This document shows positions 35,382 through 44,098 of a stretch of 64,000 nt of DNA, piece after piece. The first letter of the stretch is position 1. The number at the start of each line of letters is the position of its first letter. This DNA is from Pseudomonadota bacterium (GTDB lineage Bacteria > Pseudomonadota > Alphaproteobacteria > GCA-2746255): positions 62,001-126,000 of the forward strand of contig JBFMHN010000002.1 in assembly GCA_040752895.1 (NCBI GenBank), in the 5' to 3' direction. Made by a program: the position numbers and the translations under genes. The notes under the pieces are model-generated. The model was not told the DNA's origin and made no database searches. It saw nothing but the letters and a program-made list of their open reading frames with translations.

Positions 35382-36173
35382 ATGACACCCGAGACCCATC
35401 TTTCCGGCCCGGTGAACTGGCTTGGCCTTTGGACGCTTTGCGCCCGGGAGATTCAGCGTTTCCTGAAGGTCTATGCGCAGACGATCCTGACGCCCGTGGT
35501 GACGGCGCTGATTTTTTTCGCGATCTTCACGCTGGCGCTGGGCCGGGTGGAAGAAACGGCGAGCGGCCTTCCCTTCGCCCGCTTCCTGGTCCCCGGCCTG
35601 ATCATGATGGCAATCATCCAGAACGCGTTTGCGAACACGTCTTCCTCGCTGATGATCGCAAAGGTCCAGGGCAACATCGTGGATACCCTCATGCCGCCCT
35701 TAAGCGCGGGCGAACTCACGGTGGGCTATGCGGTGGGCGGCGTGATTCGAGGGCTCCTCGTCGGCGGCGCGACGGCGGCGGCGCTTGGCCCCTTCGTGGG
35801 GCTGTCGATACATAATTTTTTCTTCCCCGTTTTTCACGCCATCGCCGCCTCGCTCATGCTTTCCCTGCTCGGCACGGTGTTCGGCATCTGGGCGGACAAA
35901 TTCGACCACATCGCGGCGGTGACGAATTTCGTCGTTATGCCGCTCGCCTTCCTTTCCGGCACCTTCTATTCGATCGAACGGCTGCCCGCCGCCTGGCGCT
36001 GGCTGGCCGAGATCAACCCCTTCTTCTATGCGATCGACGGCTTCCGCTATGGGCTAACCGGCCACGCCGACGGCTCGCTGCCCGTCGGGGTCGCGGTGTT
36101 GGCGTTGACCAATCTCGCGCTGCTTTTCCTCTGCTACCAGATGTTTCGGACGGGGTACAAACTGAAGCCCTGA
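35382..36173 (+). CDS. ABC-2 type transporter permease
   Basis: Membrane permease of 263 aa in the ABC-2 family (NodJ/DrrB-like). Six hydrophobic segments are seen; it opens with a cytosolic helix containing LCAREIQRFLKVYAQTILTPV, and carries FLVPGLIMMAIIQNAFANTSSSL and the late motif LAFLSGTFYSIERLP followed by INPFFYAIDGFRYG, all typical. No ATP-binding partner lies beside it; recX is upstream and argD downstream, so the ATPase must be elsewhere. Substrate unknown. Confidence 0.88.
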   Translation: MTPETHLSGPVNWLGLWTLCAREIQRFLKVYAQTILTPVVTALIFFAIFTLALGRVEETASGLPFARFLVPGLIMMAIIQNAFANTSSSLMIAKVQGNIVDTLMPPLSAGELTVGYAVGGVIRGLLVGGATAAALGPFVGLSIHNFFFPVFHAIAASLMLSLLGTVFGIWADKFDHIAAVTNFVVMPLAFLSGTFYSIERLPAAWRWLAEINPFFYAIDGFRYGLTGHADGSLPVGVAVLALTNLALLFLCYQMFRTGYKLKP

Positions 36174-36191
36174 ACCGGCCAAAGCCTTGCG

Positions 36192-36220
36192 TTGACAGGG
36201 GGCGTTGCAGGCAAGATACT
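36192..36220 (+). promoter_or_regulatory. Sigma-70-type promoter for argD-argF
   Basis: A perfect TTGACA (36192-36197) is followed by a 17-base spacer and GATACT (36215-36220), a good -10 (four of six). A start near 36227 would give a leader of about 60 bases before the GTG of argD. It lies in the 112-base gap after the ABC permease. Confidence 0.7.
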
Positions 36221-36285
36221 CGCCAGCTTTTCGTGAGCCCGCCCGAGTTTGTGATCCCAGGCAACGCGCTTTTGGGGAGTAAAAC

Positions 36286-37455
36286 GTGATTCCGGCAATC
36301 CTGCCCACCTACGCATCGGCCGATATCGCCTTCGAGCGGGGCGAGGGGGTCTATCTCTTTGCGACGGACGGCAAGCGTTACCTGGACTTCGCTTCCGGCA
36401 TCGGGGTGGACGCGCTGGGCCACGCTCACCCGAAGCTCGTCCGAGCGCTTTGCGAGCAGGCGGCGAAGCTTTGGCATTGCGGGAACCTCTATCGGATTCC
36501 GGGCCAGGAACGGCTGGCGGAAAAGCTCGTCGCGGCGAGCTTTGCCGACACCGTCTTCTTCTGCAATTCCGGCGCGGAAGCCGTCGAATGCGGAATCAAG
36601 ATGGTGCGGCGCCACCATTTCGCGAACGGCCATCCGGAACGCTACCGCATCCTGGTTTTCGACGACGCCTTCCACGGCCGGACGCTGGCGACGCTGGCCG
36701 CCGGCGGCCAGCCGAAACATGTCGAAGGCTTTGGCCCTCTCGTCGAGGGCTTCGATCGCGTGCCGTTCGCCAACCTGAACACGCTGCGGGCGGCGATCGG
36801 TCCGCAGACGGCCGCCATCCTCGCCGAACCCATCCAAGGCGAAGGCGGCGTACGACCCTGGCCGGTGGAGGATTTGCGGGAACTGCGCGCCATCGCCGAC
36901 GAGTTCGGGCTCCTGCTTTTCCTCGACGAGGTACAGTCCGGCATGGGCCGGACGGGCAAGCTTTTCGCCCACGAATGGGCGGGGATTTCGCCCGATATCC
37001 TGGCCACCGCGAAAGGCCTGGGCGGCGGTTTTCCGGTCGGTGCCTGCCTGGCGACGGAACGCGCCGGCGCCGGCATGACGGTCGGAAGCCACGGCAGCAC
37101 CTTCGGCGGCAACCCGCTGGCGATGGCAGCCGCCAATGTCGTCCTCGACGAATTGCTGGCGAGCGGCTTCCTTCCCCATGTCCAGCGGATCGGCAAGACG
37201 CTTCTTGCGCGCCTGGCTGAACTGGTCCGGCGGAATCCGAAGATGTTCTCAGACGTGCGCGGCAAGGGGCTGATGATCGGCCTCAAGGTAGTGCCGCCCT
37301 GCCGCGACGTCGTAGCGGCACTTCGGCGGGAGGGGCTGCTTACGGTCGCCGCCGGAGACAACGTCGTCCGACTGCTGCCGCCGCTGATCATCGAGGAGGC
37401 CCACATGGAGGAAGCGCTCGCCATCCTGGAGCGCATCGGCCGGGTGGCCGCATGA
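36286..37455 (+). CDS. argD: Acetylornithine aminotransferase
   Basis: PLP enzyme of 389 aa converting N-acetylglutamate semialdehyde to N-acetylornithine (also able to act in the lysine pathway). Visible motifs are [16 protein letters not shown], the FHGRTLATL segment, [14 protein letters not shown] and the PLP lysine in [14 protein letters not shown]. Start is GTG 36286 after GGGGAGT. It overlaps argF by ATGA (37452-37455), so both are one transcription unit from the promoter upstream. Confidence 0.96.
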   Translation: MIPAILPTYASADIAFERGEGVYLFATDGKRYLDFASGIGVDALGHAHPKLVRALCEQAAKLWHCGNLYRIPGQERLAEKLVAASFADTVFFCNSGAEAVECGIKMVRRHHFANGHPERYRILVFDDAFHGRTLATLAAGGQPKHVEGFGPLVEGFDRVPFANLNTLRAAIGPQTAAILAEPIQGEGGVRPWPVEDLRELRAIADEFGLLLFLDEVQSGMGRTGKLFAHEWAGISPDILATAKGLGGGFPVGACLATERAGAGMTVGSHGSTFGGNPLAMAAANVVLDELLASGFLPHVQRIGKTLLARLAELVRRNPKMFSDVRGKGLMIGLKVVPPCRDVVAALRREGLLTVAAGDNVVRLLPPLIIEEAHMEEALAILERIGRVAA

Positions 37456-38354
37456 GCACGCCCAGGCACTTTCTCGATCTTGCCCGGCTCGATTCGGATA
37501 CGCTGCGCGGCATCCTCGACCGCGCCAGCGCCTACAAGAACGGCAAGCAAAAACCGCCTTCCCTCGCCGGGAAAACGCTGGCGCTCGTCTTCGAGAAGCC
37601 TTCAACCCGGACGCGCATCTCCTTCGAGGTCGGCATGTACGAGCTCGGCGGCGCAAGCGTCGTGCTAAACCAGGTCGATTCGCAACTTGGCCGGGGCGAG
37701 ACGATTGCCGACACGGCGCGCGTTCTGTCGCGCTACGTCGATGCGGTCATGCTGCGGACGTCGCAGGAGAAAAAACTGCTTGAAATGGCGGAGCACGCCG
37801 ACGTCCCCGTCATCAACGGCCTGACGGATTCAAGCCATCCCTGCCAACTGATGGCGGACATCATGACCTTCGAGGAACGCCGCGGGCCGATCAAGGGCCG
37901 GACGGTCGCCTGGTGCGGGGACGGCAACAACGTCGCCCGCACCTGGGTCCAGGCGGCCGTGCGGTTCGGCTTCGAACTTCGGCTGGCCTGCCCGGCGCCG
38001 AGGCGGCCGGCCAAGGCGCTTCTGGAATGGGCGGCCGCCGAGGGGGGGCGCGTTGCGCTTTTCGATGAAGCGGCGGCGGCGGCGGCCGGCGCCGATGCCA
38101 TCGTCACGGACACCTGGTTCTCGATGGGCCAGCCGGACGACGCGAAAGCGCACCAACTGCTTGCGCCCTACCAGGTGAATGCCCATCTGATGAAGAGGGC
38201 GAAAGCCGATGCGCTTTTTCTTCATTGCCTGCCCGCCCATCGCGGCGAAGAAGTAACGGCGGACGTGCTCGACGGCTCGCAATCGGTCGTCTGGGACGAG
38301 GCGGAAAACCGCCTTCACGCACAGAAGGGGATTTTGGTCTGGTGCCTAACATAG
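37452..38354 (+). CDS. argF: Ornithine carbamoyltransferase
   Basis: Cytosolic enzyme of 300 aa making citrulline from ornithine and carbamoyl phosphate. The carbamoyl-phosphate site [11 protein letters not shown] (near residues 49-59), [14 protein letters not shown] and the ornithine-site motif [11 protein letters not shown] are complete. With ArgD and the more distant ArgG it covers three arginine steps within the window. Its last 13 bases overlap the next gene. Confidence 0.97.
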   Translation: MSTPRHFLDLARLDSDTLRGILDRASAYKNGKQKPPSLAGKTLALVFEKPSTRTRISFEVGMYELGGASVVLNQVDSQLGRGETIADTARVLSRYVDAVMLRTSQEKKLLEMAEHADVPVINGLTDSSHPCQLMADIMTFEERRGPIKGRTVAWCGDGNNVARTWVQAAVRFGFELRLACPAPRRPAKALLEWAAAEGGRVALFDEAAAAAAGADAIVTDTWFSMGQPDDAKAHQLLAPYQVNAHLMKRAKADALFLHCLPAHRGEEVTADVLDGSQSVVWDEAENRLHAQKGILVWCLT

Positions 38355-38941
38355 AAAAGTTTTTTCTGGGAGCGTTTCTTTTGCTCCTTGCCGTGACGAT
38401 CCCGGCCGCTTGCACGACGGCGCCGCCGGCAATAAGCCAGCCGAGCCTCACCTTCGGCCACCTGCCTCCCATCCGGCTGGGCGTCGACCGGATCGAGATC
38501 CTCGACGCTACCCAGCCCTCGATGCAGGCGCCGAACGTCGAACACCGCTTCCCCACCCCGCCGGCGAAGGCCGCGGAGCGCTGGGCGCGGGACCGGCTGC
38601 ACGCGGCGGTTGGGCCAGCCACCGCCCGCGTCGTCATCCGGAACGCCAAGGTCACGGAGGAGAAGCTGCCAAAGACCAGCGGCCTTACCGGCTTCTTCAC
38701 CGTCGATCAGGCGGTGCGTTACGACGCCACCCTCGACGTGCTCATCGAAATCGTGGATGCGAAAGGCAAACGCCTTGCCTTCGCCGAAACGCGCGTCGAG
38801 CAAAGCCAGACCGTGCCGGAGGATGTGAGCGTGAACGAGCGCGAAGCCTATTGGTTCCGGCTGGTGGAAGCGCTCCTCAGAACGTTCGACGCCGAGATGG
38901 AAGCAAATATCCGCACCCATCTTGCCGGCTATCTGCGCTAG
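38342..38941 (+). CDS. Putative lipoprotein of unknown function
   Basis: Predicted protein of 199 aa. With GTG 38342 as start it has a basic N-terminus, a hydrophobic stretch (about 6-22) and a possible lipobox ending in the cysteine of [10 protein letters not shown]. The mature part contains [15 protein letters not shown], a conserved-looking [22 protein letters not shown] and a strand-rich [17 protein letters not shown], suggesting a small mixed alpha/beta domain. I do not recognise a named family with certainty. It overlaps argF by 13 bases, so it is probably translated from the argDF message, though the link to arginine synthesis may be only positional. Confidence 0.7.
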   Translation: MPNIEKFFLGAFLLLLAVTIPAACTTAPPAISQPSLTFGHLPPIRLGVDRIEILDATQPSMQAPNVEHRFPTPPAKAAERWARDRLHAAVGPATARVVIRNAKVTEEKLPKTSGLTGFFTVDQAVRYDATLDVLIEIVDAKGKRLAFAETRVEQSQTVPEDVSVNEREAYWFRLVEALLRTFDAEMEANIRTHLAGYLR

Positions 38942-38951
38942 AAAAAACGCC

Positions 38952-40400
38952 TCAATCGCGCCAGAAGTGCGGGGCGAACAGCACCAGCACCGTGAAGATT
39001 TCAAGCCGGCCGAGCAACATGCCCGCCGCCAGCAGCCATTTCGCCGCGTCCGGCAGATGGGCGAAATTGCCGTCCGGCCCGATCACGCTGCCGAGCCCGG
39101 GACCTACGTTCGCCATCGCCGTCGCCGCCCCCGACGTCGCCGTCAGGAAGTCGAGACCAAGCAGGCCAAGGCCCGCCGCCAGCACGACGAAGCACAGCAT
39201 GAAAAGAAAGATGAAGCTTAAGACCGAAAAGATGACGGATTCGGAAACCGGCCGGCGGTTGTAGTAAGGCACGAACACGCCGTGGGGATGCAGCAGGCGC
39301 TTCGTCTGCGCCTGCATGGCCGCGTACAGCACCTGGTAGCGGAAGATTTTAATGCTGCCGACCGATGAGCCGGCGCAGCCGCCCACGAACATGAGCAGGA
39401 AGAAAAGGATCAGGGCGAAGCTGCCCCAGAGATCATAGCTTGCCGTCACAAAGCCGGTCGTCGTCATGATGGAAACGACGTTGAAGGCCGCGTAGCGAAG
39501 GGCCTCTTCCACCGCATAGCCGTGCATTGCCCACAACCAGCCGGCCATCAGCAGGACATAGAAAAGAACGGCGCCCAGGAACCAGCGCGCCTGGCTGTCG
39601 CGCACAAGGGGAAGCAAGTCGCCGCGGACGGCCCGCAGGTAAAGAACAAAGGGTAGACCGCCGAGCAGCATGAAGACGGTGATCGTCCACTCGATCGCGG
39701 GGTTGTGAAAATAGCCGATGGAAGCATCCGCGGTGGAGAAGCCGCCCGTCGACAGCGTCGCCATCGCATGAACAACGGCTTCCAACCAACTCATCCCCAA
39801 CGCCCGAAGGGAAAAGGCGCAGAGCGCGACCAAACTACTGTAAATGATGACGATGCCGCTTAAAATCTGGGCGATACGCGGCAACGCTTTCTCGAACTTA
39901 TCCGAGCTTTCCAACTGGAAAAGGCGCATGCCGCCCACCTGCAGGAACGGCAGGACGGCCATCGCCATCACGATGATCCCGATGCCGCCCAGCCATTGCA
40001 GGATCCCCCGCCAAAGCAGAATCCCGGGCGGCGCGTAGTTAAGGCCGACGATGACGGTCGAGCCGGTCGTCGTCAGCCCCGACATCGCCTCGAAGAAGGC
40101 GTCCGTGTAGGAAAGGCCGAGATTCGCAAAGGCCAGCGGCAGGGCGGCGAAGACCGTGATCGCAAGCCAGCTCAGCGTCGTCAGCAAAAAAGCCTGGCGG
40201 ATCGTCAGGTGTAGCTTGGTCACACGGCAGGCGAGGACCAACGCGCCCCCGGTGAACAGGGTAAAGCCGGAGGAAACCGCGAAAACCAGCCAGTCCTCGT
40301 TCCCGGCCAGCGCATCGGTCGCCGCCGGCACCGCCATCGCCACCGCGAGCGTCGTCAGCAAAACACCGATAACGAAAAAAATGGGCCGGAAGTCGAGCAA
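38952..40400 (-). CDS. trkH: Trk-type potassium uptake transmembrane protein TrkH
   Basis: Potassium translocating subunit, 482 aa, of the Trk/Ktr system. The four pore-loop motifs are visible in order: TTTGSTVI, STGGFSTA, TTTGFVTA and a last NVGPGLGSV, each with the central glycine of the selectivity filter. About ten to twelve hydrophobic helices surround them. TrkA, the NAD-binding regulator, is not in the window. It is last in the long minus-strand block; its end lies ten bases from the convergent lipoprotein gene. Confidence 0.95.
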   Translation of the reverse strand: MLDFRPIFFVIGVLLTTLAVAMAVPAATDALAGNEDWLVFAVSSGFTLFTGGALVLACRVTKLHLTIRQAFLLTTLSWLAITVFAALPLAFANLGLSYTDAFFEAMSGLTTTGSTVIVGLNYAPPGILLWRGILQWLGGIGIIVMAMAVLPFLQVGGMRLFQLESSDKFEKALPRIAQILSGIVIIYSSLVALCAFSLRALGMSWLEAVVHAMATLSTGGFSTADASIGYFHNPAIEWTITVFMLLGGLPFVLYLRAVRGDLLPLVRDSQARWFLGAVLFYVLLMAGWLWAMHGYAVEEALRYAAFNVVSIMTTTGFVTASYDLWGSFALILFFLLMFVGGCAGSSVGSIKIFRYQVLYAAMQAQTKRLLHPHGVFVPYYNRRPVSESVIFSVLSFIFLFMLCFVVLAAGLGLLGLDFLTATSGAATAMANVGPGLGSVIGPDGNFAHLPDAAKWLLAAGMLLGRLEIFTVLVLFAPHFWRD

Positions 40401-40491
40401 GGCGGGTGCTACCTTACGTGTTCGGACCGAAGGAAGCGGATCATCGGAAAACCCGGGCCGCTTGTCCAGCCCGGGCCGCCACCCCCGCCGG

Positions 40492-41133
40492 TCACGAAGC
40501 GGTGGATTGCAATCCCCGCGGCTGGCTAATCATCGCCAGAAACTCGCGCCGGGTTGTCGGGTCGTCGCGAAACGCGCCAATCATATGGCTGGTGATCATT
40601 GCGACACCCGGCTTGTGAATGCCGCGCGTTGTCATGCATTCGTGTTCTGCCTCGATCACGACAGCCACGCCTTTCGGTTCCAGAACATCGTGAATGGCGG
40701 TTGCGACCTGGACGGTCATTTTTTCCTGAATCTGTAGCCGCTTGGCGTAGACCTCGACGACGCGGGCCAGTTTGCTTATCCCGACGACGCGATGATTCGG
40801 CAGGTAGGCAACATGCGCAACGCCAATGATCGGGGCAACGTGATGTTCGCAGTGCGATTCAAAACGAACGTTGCGCAGCACGACCATCTCGTCGTAGCCG
40901 TCCGTCTCCTCGAAGATGTTCTGAAGAAACTCGACCGGGTCTTCCTTATAGCCGGAGAAATATTCCTGATAGGCCCGCGTCACGCGATCCGGCGTGTCCC
41001 GAAGCCCCTCGCGGGCCGGGTCGTCACCGGCCCAGCGGAGCAAGATGCGGACGGCCTCCTCCGCCTCTTCTTTCGCCGGCCGCGGCGAGGCGACGGCAAG
41101 CGAGCGACGGGACGTGGTCGGCTTTGATCTCAT
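40492..41133 (-). CDS. folE: GTP cyclohydrolase I
   Basis: Cytosolic enzyme of 213 aa, first step of tetrahydrofolate/tetrahydropterin synthesis: GTP to dihydroneopterin triphosphate. Zinc ligands are in [11 protein letters not shown] and [13 protein letters not shown], with the [20 protein letters not shown] core between. ATG 41133 (MRSKPTTS) is taken; the ATG at 41172 would add 13 residues. The N-terminal 30 residues are variable. A pterin dehydratase gene (phhB) also lies in this window. Confidence 0.96.
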   Translation of the reverse strand: MRSKPTTSRRSLAVASPRPAKEEAEEAVRILLRWAGDDPAREGLRDTPDRVTRAYQEYFSGYKEDPVEFLQNIFEETDGYDEMVVLRNVRFESHCEHHVAPIIGVAHVAYLPNHRVVGISKLARVVEVYAKRLQIQEKMTVQVATAIHDVLEPKGVAVVIEAEHECMTTRGIHKPGVAMITSHMIGAFRDDPTTRREFLAMISQPRGLQSTAS

Positions 41134-41187
41134 GCTACGTTTCCTTTGTCGTTCGTTCGGCAAGGCCGGCAAGAGCGGCCTTTTCCG

Positions 41188-41580
41188 CTAGTGCAGGGGC
41201 GCTTTTTCATGGGGCGAGTCCAGCGAGAAGGCCGGAATGGTGATGTCGAAGGCCTCGCCGTTTTCCGATTCCATTTCATAGGTCCCCATCATGAACCCGC
41301 TGGATGTGCGCAGCGGCGTCCCGCTCGTGTATTCGAAGGTCTCGCCTGGCCGTAAGACCGGCTGTTCGCCGACGACGCCCGCGCCCCGCACCTCCTGGAC
41401 ACGCCCCTGCGCGTCCGTGATCCGCCAGTAACGGTTAAGCAACTGGACGGTCTCGCTGCTGCGGTTTTTGATCCGCACGCGATAGGCCCAGACGAAATGC
41501 GCGGACTCCGGGTCCGACTGGTCTTCGAGGTAAATGGGCTCAACCGTTACCTCGATCGAGCGGGTGGTCTCCGTGTACAT
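41188..41580 (-). CDS. apaG: ApaG family protein (Co2+/Mg2+ efflux protein)
   Basis: Beta-sandwich protein of 130 aa of the ApaG/DUF525 family, related to the ApaG domain of F-box proteins. Core motifs are [43 protein letters not shown] and [12 protein letters not shown] 41580 (MYTETTRS) is chosen as the family start. Annotated roles in metal efflux are weakly supported; fold-level assignment is secure. Confidence 0.93.
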   Translation of the reverse strand: MYTETTRSIEVTVEPIYLEDQSDPESAHFVWAYRVRIKNRSSETVQLLNRYWRITDAQGRVQEVRGAGVVGEQPVLRPGETFEYTSGTPLRTSSGFMMGTYEMESENGEAFDITIPAFSLDSPHEKAPLH

Positions 41581-41674
41581 ACGCTTCCTAACATCCTGGC
41601 GTGCCAAAGGATGGCTTTCCCTATTCTACGACGCGCCAAAACGATGTCCAGCGCGCCAAGAAACCCGCCTTTTC

Positions 41675-42871
41675 CTAAAGGGTCTCGAACGCCTGGGCAA
41701 GGTCTTCCTGAAGGTCTTCCGGGTCCTCTAGGCCGATGGAAATCCGGATCAGATTTTCGCCTATTCCCATGCGAAGGCGCTCCTCCTTTTCGACGTTCTG
41801 GTGGGTTGTCGTCGCCGGGTGCGTGATCAGGCTTTTCGTATCCCCGAGGTTGTTCGAGATATCGATCAGTTTCAGCGAGTCGAGGAAACGGAAAGCCTCC
41901 TTTTTGCCGCCATTGATCTCGAAAGAGATGACGCTGCCGGCGTCCTTCATCTGGGCCTTGGCGAGGGCGTACTGAGGGTGGCTCGGAAAGCCCGGGTAGC
42001 AGAGCTTCGTCACCCGCCTTTCCTTTTCCAGGAAGGCGGCGATCTTGCGCGCGTTCTCGCAATGTTTTTCGACGCGGAGGACCAGCGTCTCGAGCCCCTT
42101 CAGCAACAGCCACGCGTTGAATGGGCTTAAAGCCGGCCCGGTGTTTCGCAGGAAACGCATATAGTTTTCCTCCGAGAATTCGGCGCTGCACAGGATGGCC
42201 CCACCCAGGCAGCGGCCTTGCCCGTCGATGTGTTTCGTCGCCGAGTAAACGACGATGTCGGCGCCCAGTTCGAAAGGCGACTGCAAAACCGGCGTGGCGA
42301 AGACGTTGTCGACGATGAGCTTCGCCCCCGCCTTGTGGGCGAGCTTGGCGACGGCGGGTATGTCGATGATCTCGAGTGTCGGGTTCGAGGGCGATTCGAT
42401 AAACACCAGCTTCGTCTTTTGGCTTAAGGCGCGCTTCCACTGGTCAAGGTCGGTGCCGTCAACGACGGCGACCTCAACCCCGTAACGCGGCATGACGTCG
42501 CAGGCGACGTAACGGCAGGCGCCGAACAGGGCGCGCGAAACGACCAGCCGGTCCCCGGCCCGCAAATAGCCGGCAAACGCGCCGAAGACGGCCGCCATCC
42601 CGGTCGCCGTCGCGTGGCAGACCTCGGCGCCTTCGAGCAGCGCCATCCGCTCCTCGAACATGGCGACGGTCGGATTCTTGAAGCGGGAATAGATGTAGCG
42701 ATCCAGCTCGCCCTTGAAGGCCATCTCCGCCTGCGCGGCCTCGTCATAGACGTAGCCGGAGGTCAGGAAAAGCGGCTCGCAGGTTTCCTGAAATTGGGTG
42801 CGGCGCTGCCCGCCACGGACAAGCTTCGTGCTGGGCCGCCAGTTTTCCTGATCGGGTTTCCGTTCCGCCAT
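41675..42871 (-). CDS. metZ: O-succinylhomoserine sulfhydrylase
   Basis: PLP enzyme of 398 aa making homocysteine directly from O-succinylhomoserine and sulfide in methionine synthesis. It shows the Cys/Met-metabolism PLP family motifs: YSRFKNPTVAMFEERMALLEGAE, DNVFATPVLQSP, the PLP lysine in YSATKHIDGQGR and the C-terminal RISIGLEDPEDLQEDL. A GAGGAG ribosome site precedes the ATG. The leader carries a SAM-II riboswitch and terminator, so expression should fall when S-adenosylmethionine is plentiful; this supports the methionine assignment. Confidence 0.96.
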   Translation of the reverse strand: MAERKPDQENWRPSTKLVRGGQRRTQFQETCEPLFLTSGYVYDEAAQAEMAFKGELDRYIYSRFKNPTVAMFEERMALLEGAEVCHATATGMAAVFGAFAGYLRAGDRLVVSRALFGACRYVACDVMPRYGVEVAVVDGTDLDQWKRALSQKTKLVFIESPSNPTLEIIDIPAVAKLAHKAGAKLIVDNVFATPVLQSPFELGADIVVYSATKHIDGQGRCLGGAILCSAEFSEENYMRFLRNTGPALSPFNAWLLLKGLETLVLRVEKHCENARKIAAFLEKERRVTKLCYPGFPSHPQYALAKAQMKDAGSVISFEINGGKKEAFRFLDSLKLIDISNNLGDTKSLITHPATTTHQNVEKEERLRMGIGENLIRISIGLEDPEDLQEDLAQAFETL

Positions 42872-42918
42872 CCTGCGCTCCTCAAACCTTGCGGCATAGG
42901 GAAACCTAAGAAACCGAG

Positions 42919-42945
42919 AAAAAACCCTGCCCGCCGGGTCAGGGT
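42919..42945 (-). terminator. Intrinsic terminator in the metZ leader
   Basis: On the minus strand ACCCTG (42945-42940) pairs with CAGGGT (42929-42924), and inner CCC/GGG bases pair as well, followed directly by a run of six T (42924-42919). It lies between the SAM-II aptamer and metZ, about 48 bases before the ATG, so it is an attenuator rather than an end-of-operon signal. It is the clearest intrinsic terminator I could find in the window. Confidence 0.8.
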
Positions 42946-42949
42946 CGTT

Positions 42950-43012
42950 ACCAGGGACCTTTTAGCGGTTTCTTTTCCGTGGCCGCAAGCCGGTCGAACA
43001 AATCACCACGGG
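42950..43012 (-). promoter_or_regulatory. SAM-II riboswitch upstream of metZ
   Basis: The minus-strand RNA matches the metA/SAM-II motif. P1 is a perfect six-pair stem CCGTGG (43011-43006) with CCACGG (42982-42977). The conserved loop TGATTTG (43005-42999) and CGGCTTGCGGCC follow, and the 3' tail has GCTAAA (42966-42961). The pseudoknot stem P2 pairs GACC (42995-42992) with GGTC (42959-42956). This class is known in alphaproteobacteria before metA, metX and metZ and binds S-adenosylmethionine. Confidence 0.9.
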
Positions 43013-43018
43013 GCCTAA

Positions 43019-43047
43019 ACCATAAAAATCGAAGGCCTCGCCGTCAA
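43019..43047 (-). promoter_or_regulatory. Promoter of the metZ riboswitch leader
   Basis: TTGACG (43047-43042) is followed by 17 bases and TATGGT (43024-43019) on the minus strand, five and four of six consensus positions. Transcription would begin near 43012, exactly at the 5' edge of the SAM-II aptamer, which supports both calls. Confidence 0.75.
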
Positions 43048-43071
43048 GCGGCCTTTCCGGCAAGGCGGCGC

Positions 43072-44040
43072 TTAGGCGACCCCCCGGCTGCAAGAGCTGC
43101 CGCCCAACACGCAAAAACGCGCGCAATGCGGATGGTTGAGTTGAACCTGGGCGGCCGCCTCTTCCAGCGTTTCGCCCATCTCGAAGGCGGGATCGTAGGC
43201 GATCAGCGTGCAGGCCAGCACGACCGGACGGGTGGCGCCCTTGCGCTTGGCGACCATGCGCGAGGACGCGCACATGACCGAGGTCGCCTCGATGCCCAAC
43301 GTCTCCCAGCAAGTTTCGGTGATTTCCGGCACGTCCAGCGCCGCGTCCATTTCGGGGAATAGAATCAGGGCTTGCGGATTCCGTGCCGCGACGGCAACGC
43401 CGCGCTCGCGGAAAAGCCGGCCATAGCCTTCCCGCATTTCGTCTTCGCTCTCGCCCCAGCAGGTGCGGCCGGCGACCCCGACGTTGAAGCCGGCCCGGCT
43501 AAGCCATACGAGGCCGTCGAGTGTTTTTTCCCATGTGTTTTCGCCGCGCTCCCTGTCGTGCGGCGCCTTCCCATAGTGATCCAGCGAAACCCGGACCGCG
43601 AGCTTTTCCCCGAAGATTTCTTTCAGTTCAAGCAAAGCCTCGCCGTGGCGCCGCATGGGCCGCATCGCATTCGTCAGAACAAGGACGCGGAAGCCGCGAC
43701 CAAGCGCGCCCCGAAGCATCTCAAGGAGGTCAGGGTTGAGGAAGGGCTCGCCGCCGGTGAAGGCGATCTCTTCCGTCGGCAGCCGCCCCGCCGCGATTTC
43801 ATCAAGATAGACCGCCACTTCCGAAGCGGTGATATAGGCCAGCCGGTCGTTCTTCGGTGACGATTCGATGTAGCAATGCGCGCAGGTGAGATTGCAAAGC
43901 GTGCCGGTGTTGATCCAAAGCGTCTTGAGGCCGGCGAACGGCACGGTGGCCCGCGACTTTCCGTCCGCGGTCACCATTGGGTCGCGGAACTTGCCTGGAT
44001 CGAGGGCGGGGGATGGACAAGCAAGGGCGGAATGGTGCAT
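43072..44040 (-). CDS. Radical SAM protein of unknown substrate
   Basis: Protein of 322 aa with the radical SAM motif C49-x3-C53-x2-C56 (CNLTCAHC) and the SAM-binding GGEP (96-99). The first half is a normal partial TIM barrel with FRVLVLTNAMRP and LAVRVSLDHYGK. The last third is Cys-rich: cysteines in ETCWE, MCASSRM, LACTLIAYD and finally HCARFCVLGGSSCS. This suggests an extra Fe-S cluster domain of the SPASM/twitch kind, used on peptides or proteins. ATG 44040 is chosen. It lies downstream of folC and just before the metZ promoter. No substrate peptide gene is evident nearby. Confidence 0.82.
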   Translation of the reverse strand: MHHSALACPSPALDPGKFRDPMVTADGKSRATVPFAGLKTLWINTGTLCNLTCAHCYIESSPKNDRLAYITASEVAVYLDEIAAGRLPTEEIAFTGGEPFLNPDLLEMLRGALGRGFRVLVLTNAMRPMRRHGEALLELKEIFGEKLAVRVSLDHYGKAPHDRERGENTWEKTLDGLVWLSRAGFNVGVAGRTCWGESEDEMREGYGRLFRERGVAVAARNPQALILFPEMDAALDVPEITETCWETLGIEATSVMCASSRMVAKRKGATRPVVLACTLIAYDPAFEMGETLEEAAAQVQLNHPHCARFCVLGGSSCSRGVA

Positions 44041-44098
44041 CGGCGCGAATTGTAGCCGGAAGCGCCCCGCAAGGCCATGCGTCACGGTACAAAAACTT

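Noticed and set aside
42872-43071. Precursor peptide gene for the radical SAM enzyme
   Set aside because: The 200 bases are fully explained by promoter, riboswitch, terminator and metZ leader; no small frame with a ribosome site was found.
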